Source: Henricia sp. BOLD:AAB3569
Taxonomy: Eukaryota > Echinodermata > Asteroidea > Spinulosida > Echinasteridae
DNA length: 64,000 nucleotides
Direction of reading: 5' to 3'
NCBI GenBank assembly: GCA_037783545.1
Contig: JBBELK010000164.1
Coordinates: 1,736,001-1,800,000 of the forward strand
The position numbers and the translations under genes were made by a program. This document shows, piece after piece, positions 1 to 12,240 of the stretch (position 1 is the stretch's first letter; every line of letters begins with the position of its first letter). A model generated the notes under the pieces. The model was not told the DNA's origin. It was given only the letters and a program-made list of their open reading frames with translations, and did not search any database.

Positions 1-50
1 GGCTGCGGCTATTGCTGTCAAGATCGGCTACCGCAGTGCCATCTTTATAG
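1..50 (+). CDS. MCT-like gene, first visible exon (5' partial)
   Basis: Frame starts at base 2 and reads AAAIAVKIGYRSAIFI plus one base, then a GTAAGA donor. It holds the loop 2-3 MFS motif. The acceptor lies before the window. Confidence 0.75.
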   Translation, partial: LRLLLSRSATAVPSL

Positions 51-3000
51 GTAAGAATTGATTGTCTGAGTAGCATTCCGTAGATTTTGTGCCTTCTGAA
101 AATTGTTTTATAAATGGAAGTACAGTCCGAGAAACAGTCGATGGACAATGAATGAAGCATGTGCAATTAGGTATTTTTAGAGTTGTGAGGTTTAAAAAAT
201 GGACTTAAGAAGTTTATCAGAAGTATTTTCTTTAAAATCACTCATTAAGCATCAGTCAAGTGCAGATTTGATTGAAAAAACCCAAATTATTATTATTTCT
301 TTCTGGTATTCATACCAAGGATTCCTCTAAAGTGCCCATTGCACTGTCATTCGCAAGCGTGAGGAAACCCATGAAGAATTAGAAATTAGAAATGGCCAGA
401 GACACCGGGGAATCCCCTTGCTCTTCACGAAAGAATGCTCTGGGATCTTTAAAGTGCGTTACTGTTACCTAACACACTGGACCAACGGCTTAACATCCCT
501 TCTGAAGGATGGAGCAAGTGTGGTTGAGTGCCTTGCTCAAGGGCACAGGTACTGCAGCCGGGGGAGGTTCGAACCTGCAACCCCAAGTTTTCACCTATGA
601 TTGTGAGTTAATGACCCAAACCACTCGGCCACGGTACCCCACAAATATGGGAGTAAGAAAATTAAGATTTTTGTAGGCTCCATATGTTTTGTCTCGTATG
701 TTTTGAACACAAGGTCTGCAGCCAAGATTAACTACTCAGTTCGTTCCTTTCTGGTGACTCATTGTTCAACGAAGTGATTTTCTCAATGTGAACAGGATCC
801 AATTCAATCGTTTTTCCCTCTATAGGTGTACTCCTTAGTGCTTCCTCATGCATGCTCACTTCTTTCATCACGGAGATTCGCTGGTATTTCTTGACGTTCA
901 GTCTTATGTTTGGTATCGGCGCGTCCATGGCTACTTTCCCTGCGTATGACTACTTAATGAGTTATTTTCATAAGGAGTTTGTTCGAGGGTCTGGCTTGAT
1001 GTCCATAGCATCCAGTGCAGGTACAGGGTTTTTCATGAGGGTGATTGTGCAAACTATTGTCCCGGGGTGATCTTGAGATGGTAGGTCTGCTACTTTGGGG
1101 AATGGGAAATCTTAGCCATGACATCTGAAGATCTTTGAGGGGCAGTAGTTTGCACCTTCACCCAAATAAAGAGCAGTCAATATTTGTTTTATATACATCA
1201 TATTTGTTTGTTTTTATTTTGGGGGTTAGGGGGAGGGGGGGGAGGGGGAGGGGGGGGGGGGGGGGGGGGGAGTGGTCTGTTTGTTTTACGCAAGCGCACA
1301 CACGAACGCATAAACTTGTGATTTTTTGTACTCAAGAAAAATATTCTAGTGTTTGGCCTATGACTTGAAAGGTCAAACAAAAGCAGGGTGAAATGTGTAA
1401 AATAATTTTCTATAGAGAAATTTCAAATTGTCATCGAAAATTAGGGTCTCTGCTTTTTGTGATAAAATTTGCCAATCTGGCTCTTTTTAACAGGGCTAAT
1501 GGTACTCGCCCCAGCTATGGAGTCAATGCTAGATTCCATAGGCCTCCAACACACCCTGCGAGTCCTTGCTGGCATTACACTTCTCAGTGCTGTTGCGGTT
1601 TTCTCCTTCCGTCCCTCCCCGGCCGAGAAGCGTCGAATGTCCGTCGTCCAAAATCCCGGCCTTGGATCATCCGACACCCCGAGTGCACCTTCAGTGGACC
1701 AGAAAGCGCTACTCAAACCTCCCGTTCACACCAATAAGACCTTTACGGAAACCATGAGTGTCTTCGGCGGCATTTTGCGTTCGCCCGATATGTGGATCTT
1801 GGGAGTTCTCAGTTTTACGATGAGCCTGGCGACGTCCTTCACGTACATCAATATGGTAGGTTTCCATATCCAAAATTCTTCTCTTTTCAGAGGTGTGAAT
1901 TTTCAGGGTTTTGACCCAGAAACTGTCGACTTTTTAAACTCGGTGCAGAGCTGCCAACCCTCTCAGATTTTACAACAGATTTCCCTGAAAATGATTGATC
2001 TCGCAACTCCCAACACAAATAAAACCCTCCTAGATTGTCAGTTAACAACCCCAGAGATTTTTAGATCGGGTAGCAGCTCAGTCAGTGTCACAGAGTAGAA
2101 GCCAAACAAATTTCTGGGAAAAACTGAAAAATTGCATCACTGTACTATTTGTCACTTTGAAAATGCAATTTCATGATGAAACATGATAACGACCCCACAT
2201 TTTCATGAAATTTACATGCTGTTTCAGAACTGCCATGTTCACTCATGTATTTTGTAACTGTTAAGTTTGCTATACTGTATTGCAGCAAAGGCACTTTGAA
2301 GAAACCAAAAAGAATGGAAAGATAAAATTAAAAGCAAACATATAATTTTCGAGTAGCTCTTTGCTTTAAGACAATTTCACCACGACGACGAGAATTCTCA
2401 TTGTTCGATTGTGATACGATTGTAATCGTATTACAATAAATTGGCAAAAAACGCGTGTGACCCCATCTCGTAATCATATTACAATCCATCCCATAAGCCC
2501 CTGCGGTAACCTTCCCCACGCACGCGCGCATACTTTCTGCTTCACCGCACGCACCTGGCATGCTTTTCCATTCACAGGGCGCCACTGGCGCGCACGGCGC
2601 GGCGAGGCAGCAAGCACGCACACGCAACACAGGAAACCCACCGCAAGGGACGATGGGATGGATTACAATACAATTACAAGATTGTGTTGTTCGTGTGACC
2701 CCACTTTATTATAATACGATTACAATCCGATTATAATAAGTTTGTCGTCTGACCCCGGTCGTCATTGGAAATATTACAATCGTATCACAATCGAATAATT
2801 ACGATAATTCCCGTGTGACCCCGACCTAGGCAGCCTTTTTTGAGCAAATCCAGACTTTTTCATTTGAAAAGTGCCTCTGCTGACCACAGAAAAGTGGAAT
2901 TATGTGAGGGTCGTATTTAGGTGAGCAGCATGATTTTTTTTTAGCATTCTTTTGTTGCTGTGCAAATTCATGTGCAATGCAAAAACCACGGTAATTTGTT

Positions 3001-6000
3001 TCAACATTAAATTGAAAAGTCCAGAGACTTTCTGATTTTGTACGTTGTATTAACTAAAACATTAAAACCACTCCTTAAGCATATGAATTGCCATGCAAGA
3101 AAAAAAAGGCCTTTAAAGAATCATGCTTGCTTACATTTTTGACTTGAAAAAGTTGGGTGAGTAACAAAATTGATGTTTCATTGGAAACGCAAATAAAACT
3201 GTACTTTAAATACATGTCAAACACACTCAAAACTGTCAAGTAAGCCAGGGTGCAACAGTGTTGTGCATACAAAAAAGTAAAGTGAACCCCATCAGGAAAA
3301 AAATCTGACAAAAGAGATATAATTCTTTTCATGTTCAGTCATCTTTCACCATTTTTGTTTTGTGCCGTAAAAAAGTACTAAATATTTTTTATGACAAAAG
3401 CATTTTCAAACTGAATTTTTTATATTTATAAGTGCTTTTGTACTTTAATGGTCTACTGATTTTGGGTGTGTTATTGTGTGGACGCTGATGCAATATTATT
3501 AAAATGCATCCAAAACAGCTTTGCTAACACGGGTCAGTCATTCCATCATTATCGTAATTTAAAGTACATTTTGTGATGGCATTTATGCCGACACTTACAT
3601 GTATTCAAAAACCACGACCATGAAAAATTGATACTCTTTGGAATAATTTTTCTGTAGAAATTTGCAATGGTTTTGAGTTATTTGCAAAGTTGACATTTGT
3701 CAAAATGTGCAACTTTCCACCTTTCAATTTACCAGCTTGCAGGAAGTTGAAGCAGATCCCTGATAAACTTCAGGGTTATTAAAAGCCTGAGTGGGGGTGC
3801 TTTTGATGTTTGCAAAAACAAAAATTTCAAATTTGGTCAAACTGGACAGATAGTGTCATGTGGTCAAAATATACCAAGTAACGTACATTTTCCATAAAGT
3901 ATCTGCATCAATTTAGAAACTAGTAAACAAAATTGTATCCTTTACAAAACTCGTCTTTAAATATAAAAAATAATAATATACGGAGCAATTATACCTGTGA
4001 GGTTTTTTTTCCACCAAATTCAGATTTATGGTGAAAATACAAGCCAGAACAAATTTGTTTTAGTTTCAAAACTAATACAATGTATATTGATTTTGGACAG
4101 GATCAGGCACTTGTGACTGACTCGCCAAAGAATTTGTAATTCTTTGTTTGTCCTGCCCCAAAATGAAGGCAATTTTAAGAGCTGGGCAAACAAATTTTGA
4201 TTTTGCATATCTACATGTAACAGACAGAAGGGGGAAAAAGCGACAATATTTTTTTCTGGCTTGTAGTTGGCATACATTTGGAGTGAGTCACGCGCTATTC
4301 CAGTAGGAGAGGTTTTGTTTTTGTACTTTTTCTGGTGCTCTTTCACCAGTTAATTCTGGTTTGAAGCGGTTCCATGATGGTAATGTTGCATGTTATTGAA
4401 ACCTTTCCAACTTCCTGCTCATATGTTGACAGTATATGGTACGTTGAATAGCTGGATTGAGCAATCGCACGCGACTTCAGCAAACAAGAAAATGAAACTA
4501 AAAGAACAATGGGACCTGTTTAGCAAGTTGTTTGGAGCATTTTAGAGATTGCACCACATTGGGAAAAACCTGACACCAGGGTGTGACAATGTTGTGCTCG
4601 GTTGATATTTAATATTAAAAAAAGGAAACAAAGAAAGGATATAATCTTTGCAAATTGCATTTTTCTGTGCATAAAGTGCAAATCACGTTGCTTGGCCACC
4701 TAGCTGACTCAAGCTATTTTGAAAAAACTTTAAGTTTATTTTTAAAGTTGATTTTGCAAGTATATCGAGATACATAATTGTTGCACCGAGGTGTCATATG
4801 TACATGTACATATGAAGATTAATAATTAGAATGTAGAGGTATTCAATCATGAGAATCAAGAAACAAAAGGTCTTGGTTAAAATTGTGCCCCAACCTTCAG
4901 AACTGATGTTTTGTTTCCAAACGGGGGCACACTGCGGCGCATTGCCCCGCGCTTTTACGATTGATCTAATTTTACGACCATGCAGGTTAGCTTTCTGAAA
5001 TCCATCGGTTTAAGCGTGAAGACCAGTGCCTTCACGCTGAGCATGATGGGCGTGGGAGAGTTCGTGGGCACCGTACTGTCCACCCTACTCGGTGACCGAG
5101 TCCCACTCTTAAAGATGGAGGTCCTAGCGATCGTTACTCTTGCGGCCGCCTTGGTGACCGCAACCATCACGTTGGTCACCGTCTATCCAGGAGTGCTAAC
5201 TCTTGTTATAGGTAAAACGCAAATATACCTACAGTATCACCAAGGAAAATGGGTATTGGTTATGTAGTAAAGTAATCTGCACTTGACGATTTCGTCTTTG
5301 AGAATTTGTCTTTCGTATTTCTGGGTTTTCCTGTTCCTTGTATTAACTTTCACAAGTCTCACTCCCGCTTAAATTGTCAGTGGTGCATTTTTATGACCTC
5401 ATTTTTTTGACCTCAATTTATTTGGGTAAAGGGACACTTCTATTAATTACTTTCAAGTAATTAATTTTTCAATTTCATGCAGTTTTATCTTTTATGGCTG
5501 GTATTTCTGGGCTACTTACAATTGCCCGAAAACGGACGCATTTGAACCTGAATAGCATTGGTGTGCTGCTTAAAAGTTGGTACTTGGAACAATACCCAGT
5601 TCTTAGACATGTAGATTAGTAGTCGTTGTGTTGTTCATTTGTACAGTATGTATGTAGTCTAGACAGGTTTCCCAGTTGGGTACGTGTTGACTTACTGTAA
5701 TTGGCTTTTTTGGTCCTAAAAATACCCCTTAGGATCTGTCTAGGAAGAACATAATAATATGCACAAACTGTAAAGTTAGGGAGCTAAAGTACTGAATGAT
5801 CCTTTTTTAAAACCATTGACCCTTTTATAAAGACTAGAATAGCCTGGCACCTCAATGCTTTTTTAAAGAGGTGGGGGTTTCCCACATAGCTCGGAAAAAA
5901 GGAATGTCAATATGAAAACCTAATTTAGTTATAAAGCTACATATTGAATGAAGGAAAATCATATGGTTTTCTCTGGGATTCGAACCTGAGACCTCTTATA

Positions 6001-9000
6001 CACAGGGCAGGTGCTCTACCAGATGAGCTATATATGAGACACAGTGGTATGCTCCTTCAGGTTTTCCCCCAAGAACCCAACATTTTCGTGTGTTGCGTGG
6101 ATGCACAACTAAGTAAAGTATCAAACACAAAGTTTGTTGTGGTTGTAGTGCCTACCACCACTGAAATGACCAAATAATCAAATCTTTTGGTCTGCATTGG
6201 GATTCAAACTTGAGACCTCTGACACACCAGGCAGGTGCTCAAGAAGCTGAGCTATGAGGCACGGTGGTTTAATTCCTAAGGTTTTCCCTAAGACCTCTGA
6301 CACACCGGGCAGATGCTCTACCAGCTGAGCTACATGTATGAGGCTCGGTGGTATACTCGCTCAGGTTCCCCCAAGACCTCTGACACACCAGGCAGATGCT
6401 CTACCAGCTGAGCTATGAGGCACAGTGATATACTCCCTCAGGTTTTCCCCAAGACCTCTGACACACCGGGCAGATGCTCTACCAGCTGAGCTATGAGGCA
6501 CAGTGGTATACTCCCTCAGGTTTCCCCCAAGACCTCTGACACACCAGGCAGATGCTCTACCAGCTGAGCTATGAGGCAAAGCGGTATACTGTATAAGTTT
6601 ACCTTAGGCTAGATAGTACTTAAACTACTGGAGAAAAATATAAGCCTTGAATTCTGATGTAGTGAGGGCAAAACATCCTATATTCAAGAACAGTTGTCAC
6701 TTAAATTAGTTCTATAGCGTGTAAACTTCTGACTGGAAAGATGCAAGAATATTTGTGTGTTTCTATCCTTATCTTGATGACAAGATTTGGAACGCATACG
6801 TATCTGGCACCTTTCCACCCAGCAGTTTGAACTATAGAACAAATTCAGAGACACCATTGGGCTGTCCTCCCGTGTGAAAAAGGTAAATGACCTCTGCGCC
6901 CATTGTGTGACCCTGGCTTAAGTGTCACTCAGGATAACACCCTAATGAATGATCCTTCTTTATATCCTGTAAGCCTTTGGCGAGAAAACGATCTTGAGGG
7001 GAAACTTTGGATAAAAACAAAAACGTATCATAATCTGCTGTAGCCAGGGGGCTTTCAAACACGGGGGATTTCAATCTATGCTACAGTCAGAAACTTGGGA
7101 TTGTGGCAGGAAATTGGCTTGATAGTGCTGCCGGAATTTATTTGTTAGCAGAGAAAACGTAATTTGAGTCATGCATGCTTAAACAAATCCAGTTTATTGG
7201 GCATTGTTTTTTTTAAAAATCTGAGAGCATTGCACCATTTCTCTAGGGTGCAATCCAATTATCGAAGTCTGAGTCACAATTTGCATCGTAAGTCTGGCCT
7301 TGTTTCAAGCTGTTCAAATAAATGGTTAAAATTTCTTTCAACTGTTTTTATTGCACAAAATGGAAAAAATTAATATTTTCAGTCGTTGAAATCGCAAAAT
7401 CGGGAAAATGTTTATGTTGTGTGGGAATTAACATAATTCATCACTTTATTTTCATAATGATTTCATACTTTTTACACCCATTTACACATGAGGTAAATTT
7501 GGAAAAACATGCAAAATTATAAAAAAAGTTGGTTTCATTTTGTATTTGCCTGCTCTTCCCCACTTTTAGAGCTAGACTTGTGATGCAACTTGTGAAGTAC
7601 TGGCAATAATTGACAGGTCGCCATTGGTTAAGTGTGGCCTATGGCCACCTGTTTAGAGTAGGCATATGGATTGCTATTCATGGTCATTGGAAATTACAGT
7701 CAGCACCTGTCTATACTTATGCCAAGTCTAGTGGAGCAAATTCACAATACACTGTTCCATCAGGCGTTAAATATACATGTAATGCAAGTTCTTAAAAGTA
7801 TTACTTTTAATTGCTACAATGCCAATTTTTTTCTAGTCTCTCAAAAGTCTGCTAATGGAATAAAATTGTAATGGTATGACAAGTGTGTGGGTGTCCTCTT
7901 GCAAAATAAAAATTCATATAAGTATCAGTCAGGTTTAATTGGTTTTTAAATAATTTCTTCAGGTGACAAAGTCGGACACTGTTGTGAATTTGCCCCATTA
8001 GTTTGTTGTGGTAGTGAATTCCAAATCATACTGATTATAATACATGTAAGAATATATTTTGAAGTTGTTCAGAGTTGAAAGTATTATTCTCAATTTCTCA
8101 TCAAAGGCCGGTTTTACAGAACCTGCTAAGCCGAACAAAGAACCAAAATTTGAAAGATGAAATTTTCATCATCACGAGGGTATTTAATTGAATTCTGATC
8201 CTTCTCCAACTGGGGATCATGCCTAGGGTTTTAATCTCGGATCTGATCATGATCTCAGAAGCGTTTACATTCAGTCTGATCTGGAGCTGATCCTGAGCTT
8301 GGGATCTGATCCTGAGCTTGGGATCTGATCCTGAGTTTGGGATCTGATCCTGAGTTTGGGAACTGATCCTGAGCTCGGGATCTGATCCTGAGCTTGGGAT
8401 CTGATCCTGAGTTTGGGATCTGATCCTGAGTTTGGGAACAAGTGTTCGTACACACAACCTGTTCAGCTTACTTTTAATAATTCGAGTGGAAAATTCTATC
8501 TATGAGAAAACTGGATGTTGATTGGCTGTGTCTGTAAAAATAATACTCAGAGGAAATGTTCTCTGAATTTTTAAAAATATTTGTACATGTACAGCAATTG
8601 ATGTACATGTACAGCATATCTGATGAGTGTGAAAACTGAATCTATGGAAAATTAATTTTCTGTCATCTTTCAACTCTGAAAAAAAAATGATAAAGTTGTG
8701 TTTGAAGAGAAGACATGATGTGACAACTTCACCCAAATCTTTTAGTGCAAACATTTAGTGGTAAAATAAGTGGTATTTTTAAAATAATATGGGTTACAAA
8801 TAAGTGTTATATTTAGTTTTAATGGTGATACATGTACTAAAGTAGCGTAAGGTTTAATTTTCAGAGGGATGAGGTAAGTGGTGTTACATTTGTTGTGTAA
8901 TAAAACATTGTTGAAACAATTTAAAAATGGTGTTTATGACCTAACGGTAACATCATGCATGCATGTACATAACCACTTATTTTCAGGTCGTAGGGCGGGC

Positions 9001-11702
9001 AAACATACCGTATTAGCCCAGATCATTCCATTATCCATACATTTGCATTTTATCATTGTCGTTCCTCAATATACTGCCTTTGGCAAGGTTATAAGGTTGG
9101 CTTTATCAGGGGGCAGCGTAAGAAAACATTCTTGATATCGGGTACGGGGGGCAGATTGTACAATTTTAGACTTATTTCAAGTCTAAATCGCGCATACTTC
9201 ACAAATTTATGAGAAGTAAGAAAATACATTTTGGTGATACGCAATATCAGACTTGACATAAGTCTAAAATGGCACAACCCGTCCCCCGTACCAGATATCA
9301 AGAATTTTGTTTTACGCTGCCCCTGGCTTTATGCATTTTTAAAAACTCTTGAATGGTTAAAAATGTTAATGGTTTCTCATGGCTGAAAAAAAGGCTTTAA
9401 AAATTTGGTGATTCGGTAGTGTTTCTTACATATTTTGGTGGTTCTAAATGAATGCTTATTTCCCTAATGATGCATAAAAGGTGTGCCCCTTTAAAAACAT
9501 AAAAAGACCAAAGATGAAGTCATGTTTGTAAAATTGTAACAAAAATACTTAATTATAATTTGAAAGATTTTTTTCAGAAATATATCAGGGGCACACAGGG
9601 CTTGTTTGTGTTTTATTTCAACGCAACTGTGATGTAAACTTTGCACTTTTTAAATTGGCAAATTTCACAAATTCTGTCTGAATTTCACAAATTTGATGCA
9701 AAATTGTTAACTGGAAACAAATGTAATTCAAAATGTTGCAAAATATAAAAATTGGCGTTTACATTTTGCGTTCAAATCAAAACACAAACAAACTTCGGCA
9801 TCATGTCCTGAAGAATATTCAATGATTTGTAATCCGATATTTCTTTGATCTTTCCCTAGTCATGGGCATGTGTCGATCTACCTACAACCTAATGTTCTTC
9901 CCAGCAGTCATCGAAAGAATGGGCAAATATCGCAAGTTGGAGAGTTGCGCAATCAGCTCCGTACTGTGCGGTGTAGGCTACGTGCCCGGTGGAATTATTG
10001 GAGGTGAGATTAGAAGGGGAACTGTCGGAGTTTTAACAATGCATTGACTCCGTTAACATTGGGGAAACTAAAGTACACTCAGCGTTCGAATTAGCACTGG
10101 TCCGTTGGCCAAATGACAGTTGAAATCATCTTGGGCCAGCTGGAAAGCCTCCCCAAATGGTCCGGCTGTCCAGTTGAAATAAAACTTGTACTGGGGAGAA
10201 CCTTAATGACTACCAAATGTTCCTAATTTATTCACTCAAATATGGTTATTGCAGACATTAAAGGTCGACTGTGTGTAAAAAGAATAACCGGGCCACTTGA
10301 AATGATGACAGGCCAGTGAAGACTTAGGAAAAAAGTTAAGGGCAAACGCTGACACTACTCACAATAAGTTAGGATATTGTCGGGTGTACCCAGACATTTT
10401 GAGGGTATGTATTCCCCTTGAATGATTTTGTATGATTAGACTATTGTATCTGCATGACAGACGCACCTTGTCACAGGAATGGGTGAAATTAGCCATTTGA
10501 AAGAGAAACAAAATCAAAAACAACATACCAATATCCCTAACTTATTGTGAGTAGTGTACTAAGGTAAAAATGTCACCCCTTGTCAATGTCAACTTGTCAA
10601 CTTGTCAAGGTTACTGGGTCTACACTAAAACCAGTGATCTGTTTTCCTGTACTTTAGCAATGGTCATTTCAGATTACCAGTGAATGTTTAGACCCAGCAT
10701 CTTTTCCTACATGTACCTCCATGGACCCAGTTACTCTAGCTACTGACATCACACTTTAGTAGTCTGTTGCTTCATTCGATGAAGATTCAATGATGATTCT
10801 TCTTCTTTCGTATGATCCCCTAAAGGGATCTGGTTGCTGAGATTAGCCGACTCAAGTCGTTGCCCTGTAGCCACCTAGGAGGTTCTTCAGCACAGCCATG
10901 AAGTGCAAGAGAACAGGAATAAATTCTCGGTTCAACGATGATTCGATACGGAGATTTCCTGATGTGAACGCACTCTCCTTTATTCATTGAATGAATATGG
11001 CAGGGTGCTATACCATATTCACTGCAACCAAAATTTGAATGTCTACAAATTTTTTTTTATATTTAACACCTTAAAGGAGCGTGACCAGGTTTTTCAAAAA
11101 AAAATAGATTTTGTTCTAACCTAACAACCATATGAAATACCTCTCTAAAATGCTATCCATGAGAGGAAAACGGGAAATTTGCAATCTCCAATTTGGATGT
11201 GGAAGCAAAAAGGTTGGTTTGTCACTGCATATCCTTGGAAATATACGGATTGAGGGCACAACATTTTAATGGTAATAAGAACAATATGACACATGATCTT
11301 ATGGTTTCAAAATGTCAACACTCATGGGAAAAATGGGTGGGTCCAAATTGCGATATGTACATCCTCCTTTAACTAACATAACTAAATACTAATGGTAAGT
11401 GGACACCACTGTATTCTGTGCCCAATTGATGGAATAACCCAATTGAAAATTTCACAGGTGCCTTATATGATGCAACTGGTACCTACATGTACTCCCTACT
11501 AATCTGCGCCTTCCTGTACCTCGCCACAAGCCTTTTGTTGGTATGGAGTGCCTACCGTTTCCGCCGTTCCAAACGGGCCCAGGGACAGATGATGAGCCCA
11601 ACTGGGAATGACAAAGGGGACGAGAATAACGCAGGGGACTCCGAGGCACAGAACAAGACAGAAGAAAAGTATGTGATCGATATGATTATGACCACTGTGT
11701 AA
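1..11702 (+). CDS. Monocarboxylate transporter-like MFS protein (SLC16 family), 5' end outside window
   Basis: Six exons (1-50, 826-1020, 1494-1855, 4986-5211, 9860-10003, 11458-11702), each with GT/AG borders, join in phase to give 406 residues. The start lies upstream. Family features seen: the loop 2-3 motif KIGYR at residues 7-11, a central basic cytoplasmic loop (about 115-165) between helices 6 and 7, GDRVP in the second half, and the very typical last-helix lead-in LYDATGTY in the final exon. Family members are 12-helix plasma-membrane proteins that move lactate, pyruvate or other monocarboxylates, usually with protons; the actual substrate cannot be read here. The C-terminal tail is hydrophilic and ends TTV. 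The first two helices and the start codon are missing because the window begins inside the gene. Confidence 0.85.
385..645 (-). repeat. tRNA-derived SINE (Leu/Ser-like head), minus strand, in MCT intron 1
   Basis: On the minus strand the head reads TGGCCGAGTGG (box A-like) and GGTTCGAACC (box B-like), followed by a body with TTGAGCAAGGCACT. The same family occurs at 50066-50390 and 62334-62410. Confidence 0.75.
826..1020 (+). CDS. MCT-like gene exon (helices 3-4)
   Basis: Pyrimidine-rich acceptor ending TATAG and donor G|GTACAG. 195 bases, phase 1 in and 1 out. Encodes hydrophobic segments and the segment YLMSYFHKEFVRGSGLMSIA, matching the MCT region after helix 4. Confidence 0.8.
1226..1271 (+). 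repeat. Poly-G tract
   Basis: G-only or GGGA-rich run inside MCT intron 2 (1021-1493). Strong G-quadruplex potential. Nothing else is recognised in this intron. Confidence 0.9.
1494..1855 (+). CDS. MCT-like gene exon (helices 5-7 and central loop)
   Basis: Acceptor TTTTTAACAG, donor ATATG|GTAGGT. Encodes APAMESMLDSIGLQHTL, a helix, then the charged loop with RPSPAEKRR and the helix-7 lead-in SPDMWILGVLSF. Higher GC than its introns, as expected for coding DNA. The frame stays open past the donor, so the donor defines the end. Confidence 0.85.
1856..4985 (+). other. MCT-like gene intron 3
   Basis: AT-rich, no coding exon seen. It holds the foldback element at 2397-2806; the rest is featureless to me. 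Confidence 0.6.
2397..2806. mobile_element. Foldback MITE with ATTACAATCG-type inverted ends
   Basis: The left end TTCGATTGTGATACGATTG is mirrored at the right by CAATCGTATCACAATCGAA. The interior has further ATTACAAT palindromes and four GTGTGACCCC/TCTGACCCC blocks. No coding capacity. Confidence 0.75.
4986..5211 (+). CDS. MCT-like gene exon (helices 8-9)
   Basis: Acceptor TGCAG, donor ATAG|GTAAAA. Encodes VGEFVGTVLSTLLGDRVP and a following hydrophobic helix. Phase 0 in, 1 out. Confidence 0.85.
5965..6590 (-). repeat. tRNA-like sequence plus tandem array of its 5' half
   Basis: On the minus strand 6036-5969 has both a box A-like TAGCTCATCTGG and a box B GGTTCGAATCCC. Five further units (6200-6580, about 78 bp) keep the box A-like TAGCTCAGCTGG but have a GGGGGAAACCTGAGG-type spacer in place of the T-arm. 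Confidence 0.8.
8296..8440 (+). repeat. 19-bp tandem repeat (GGGATCTGATCCTGAGCTT)
   Basis: About eight copies with C/T and A/C variants. The unit is not a multiple of 3, so all three minus frames stay open and give a 19-residue repeat; I regard these frames as non-coding. Confidence 0.9.
9109..9325. mobile_element. Foldback MITE
   Basis: The ends GGGGCAGCGTAAGAAAAC and TTTACGCTGCCCC are inverted, and the match continues inward through TTCTTGATATC and TACGGGGG. About 217 bp, inside an intron, non-coding. Confidence 0.8.
9860..10003 (+). CDS. MCT-like gene exon (helices 10-11)
   Basis: Acceptor TTTCCCTAG, donor GGAG|GTGAGA. Encodes FFPAVIERMGKYRKLESCAI and GYVPGGIIGG, the family's helix 10-11 region. 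Phase 1 in and out. Confidence 0.85.
10353..10556. mobile_element. Foldback MITE in MCT intron 5
   Basis: CTACTCACAATAAGTTAG at the left is mirrored by CTAACTTATTGTGAGTAG at the right. About 204 bp. Confidence 0.8.
11072..11373. mobile_element. TTAAAGGAGYGTGACCAG-family foldback element
   Basis: Begins TTAAAGGAGCGTGACCAG and ends CCTCCTTTAA. Related copies lie at 53473-53840, 54743-55080 (right end not clear) and 59443-59803 (left end decayed). TTAA ends suggest piggyBac-type mobilisation (inference). Confidence 0.6.
11458..11702 (+). CDS. MCT-like gene terminal exon
   Basis: Acceptor TTTCACAG. Encodes ALYDATGTYMYS, the last helix, an RFRRSK basic stop-transfer, then a Gln/Asn/Asp/Glu-rich tail ending TTV before TAA. 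A GTATGT about 30 bases before the stop could be an alternative donor, so a longer tail is possible. Confidence 0.8.
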
Positions 11703-11889
11703 TTAAGTATCTGATTGTATGGTATCCACACTTGGGTCATTATTCTGATTTGGGACAAGGTTTAACAGTTAGTCTTGGCCAAGTTTGAGGAATTGAAATT
11801 TTCTTAAAATATTGATTCTTGATCAGAACAGAAGTTTGTTAAAGACGGTTAACTTGTACATAATAAGGCACTGATCGACCAATCACTTT

Positions 11890-12240
11890 GGAATCGCTTT
11901 CAAGACTGTTCTGCTTCAGTGATTTCGCCCAGGTCTAAGTGGACCTACTTGAACAAAGTGATTCACACAGAAATGAAATGTGACATTCCCTGTTTCTGGG
12001 AGAATCCTGCAGTTAGGGGCCCCAGAAAATCATTTAGTTGGGTTTTCAACCTGATTGAACCTGCATGGGATGAGCTGACCGCTGAAACCATGCTCTCCCA
12101 AACTAGCCCTAGAAGTGCAGGAGCTCAGGGAGGCACTTCAGGCAGAGTGGCACACCCTACCTCAGTGGCTCTTACAGAGGCTGGTGCAGTCAGCCTTGCC
12201 ACAAGAGGTGGCCAATACAATTTTACATTGTTTAGCTTAT
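11890..12240 (+). pseudogene. Tc1/mariner-type transposase relic (C-terminal part)
   Basis: A stop-broken frame reads LREALQAEWHTLPQWLLQRL after a decayed segment, matching the C-terminal region after the DDE catalytic centre of Tc1-like transposases. It is homologous to 40230-40600 on the opposite strand. No catalytic core remains. Confidence 0.65.

Larger units (their letters stand above)
5212..9859 (+). other. MCT-like gene intron 4
   Basis: No coding exon seen. Holds a tRNA-like sequence and its tandem array (5965-6590), a 19-bp tandem repeat (8296-8440) and a foldback element (9109-9325). Confidence 0.6.
10004..11457 (+). other. MCT-like gene intron 5
   Basis: No coding exon seen. Contains the 10353-10556 foldback element, an ATTCGATGAAGATTCAATG element near 10770-10990, and a TTAAAGGAG-family element at 11072-11373. 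Confidence 0.6.

Noticed and set aside
1198-1380. Poly-proline frame on the minus strand
   Set aside because: Product of the poly-G tract.
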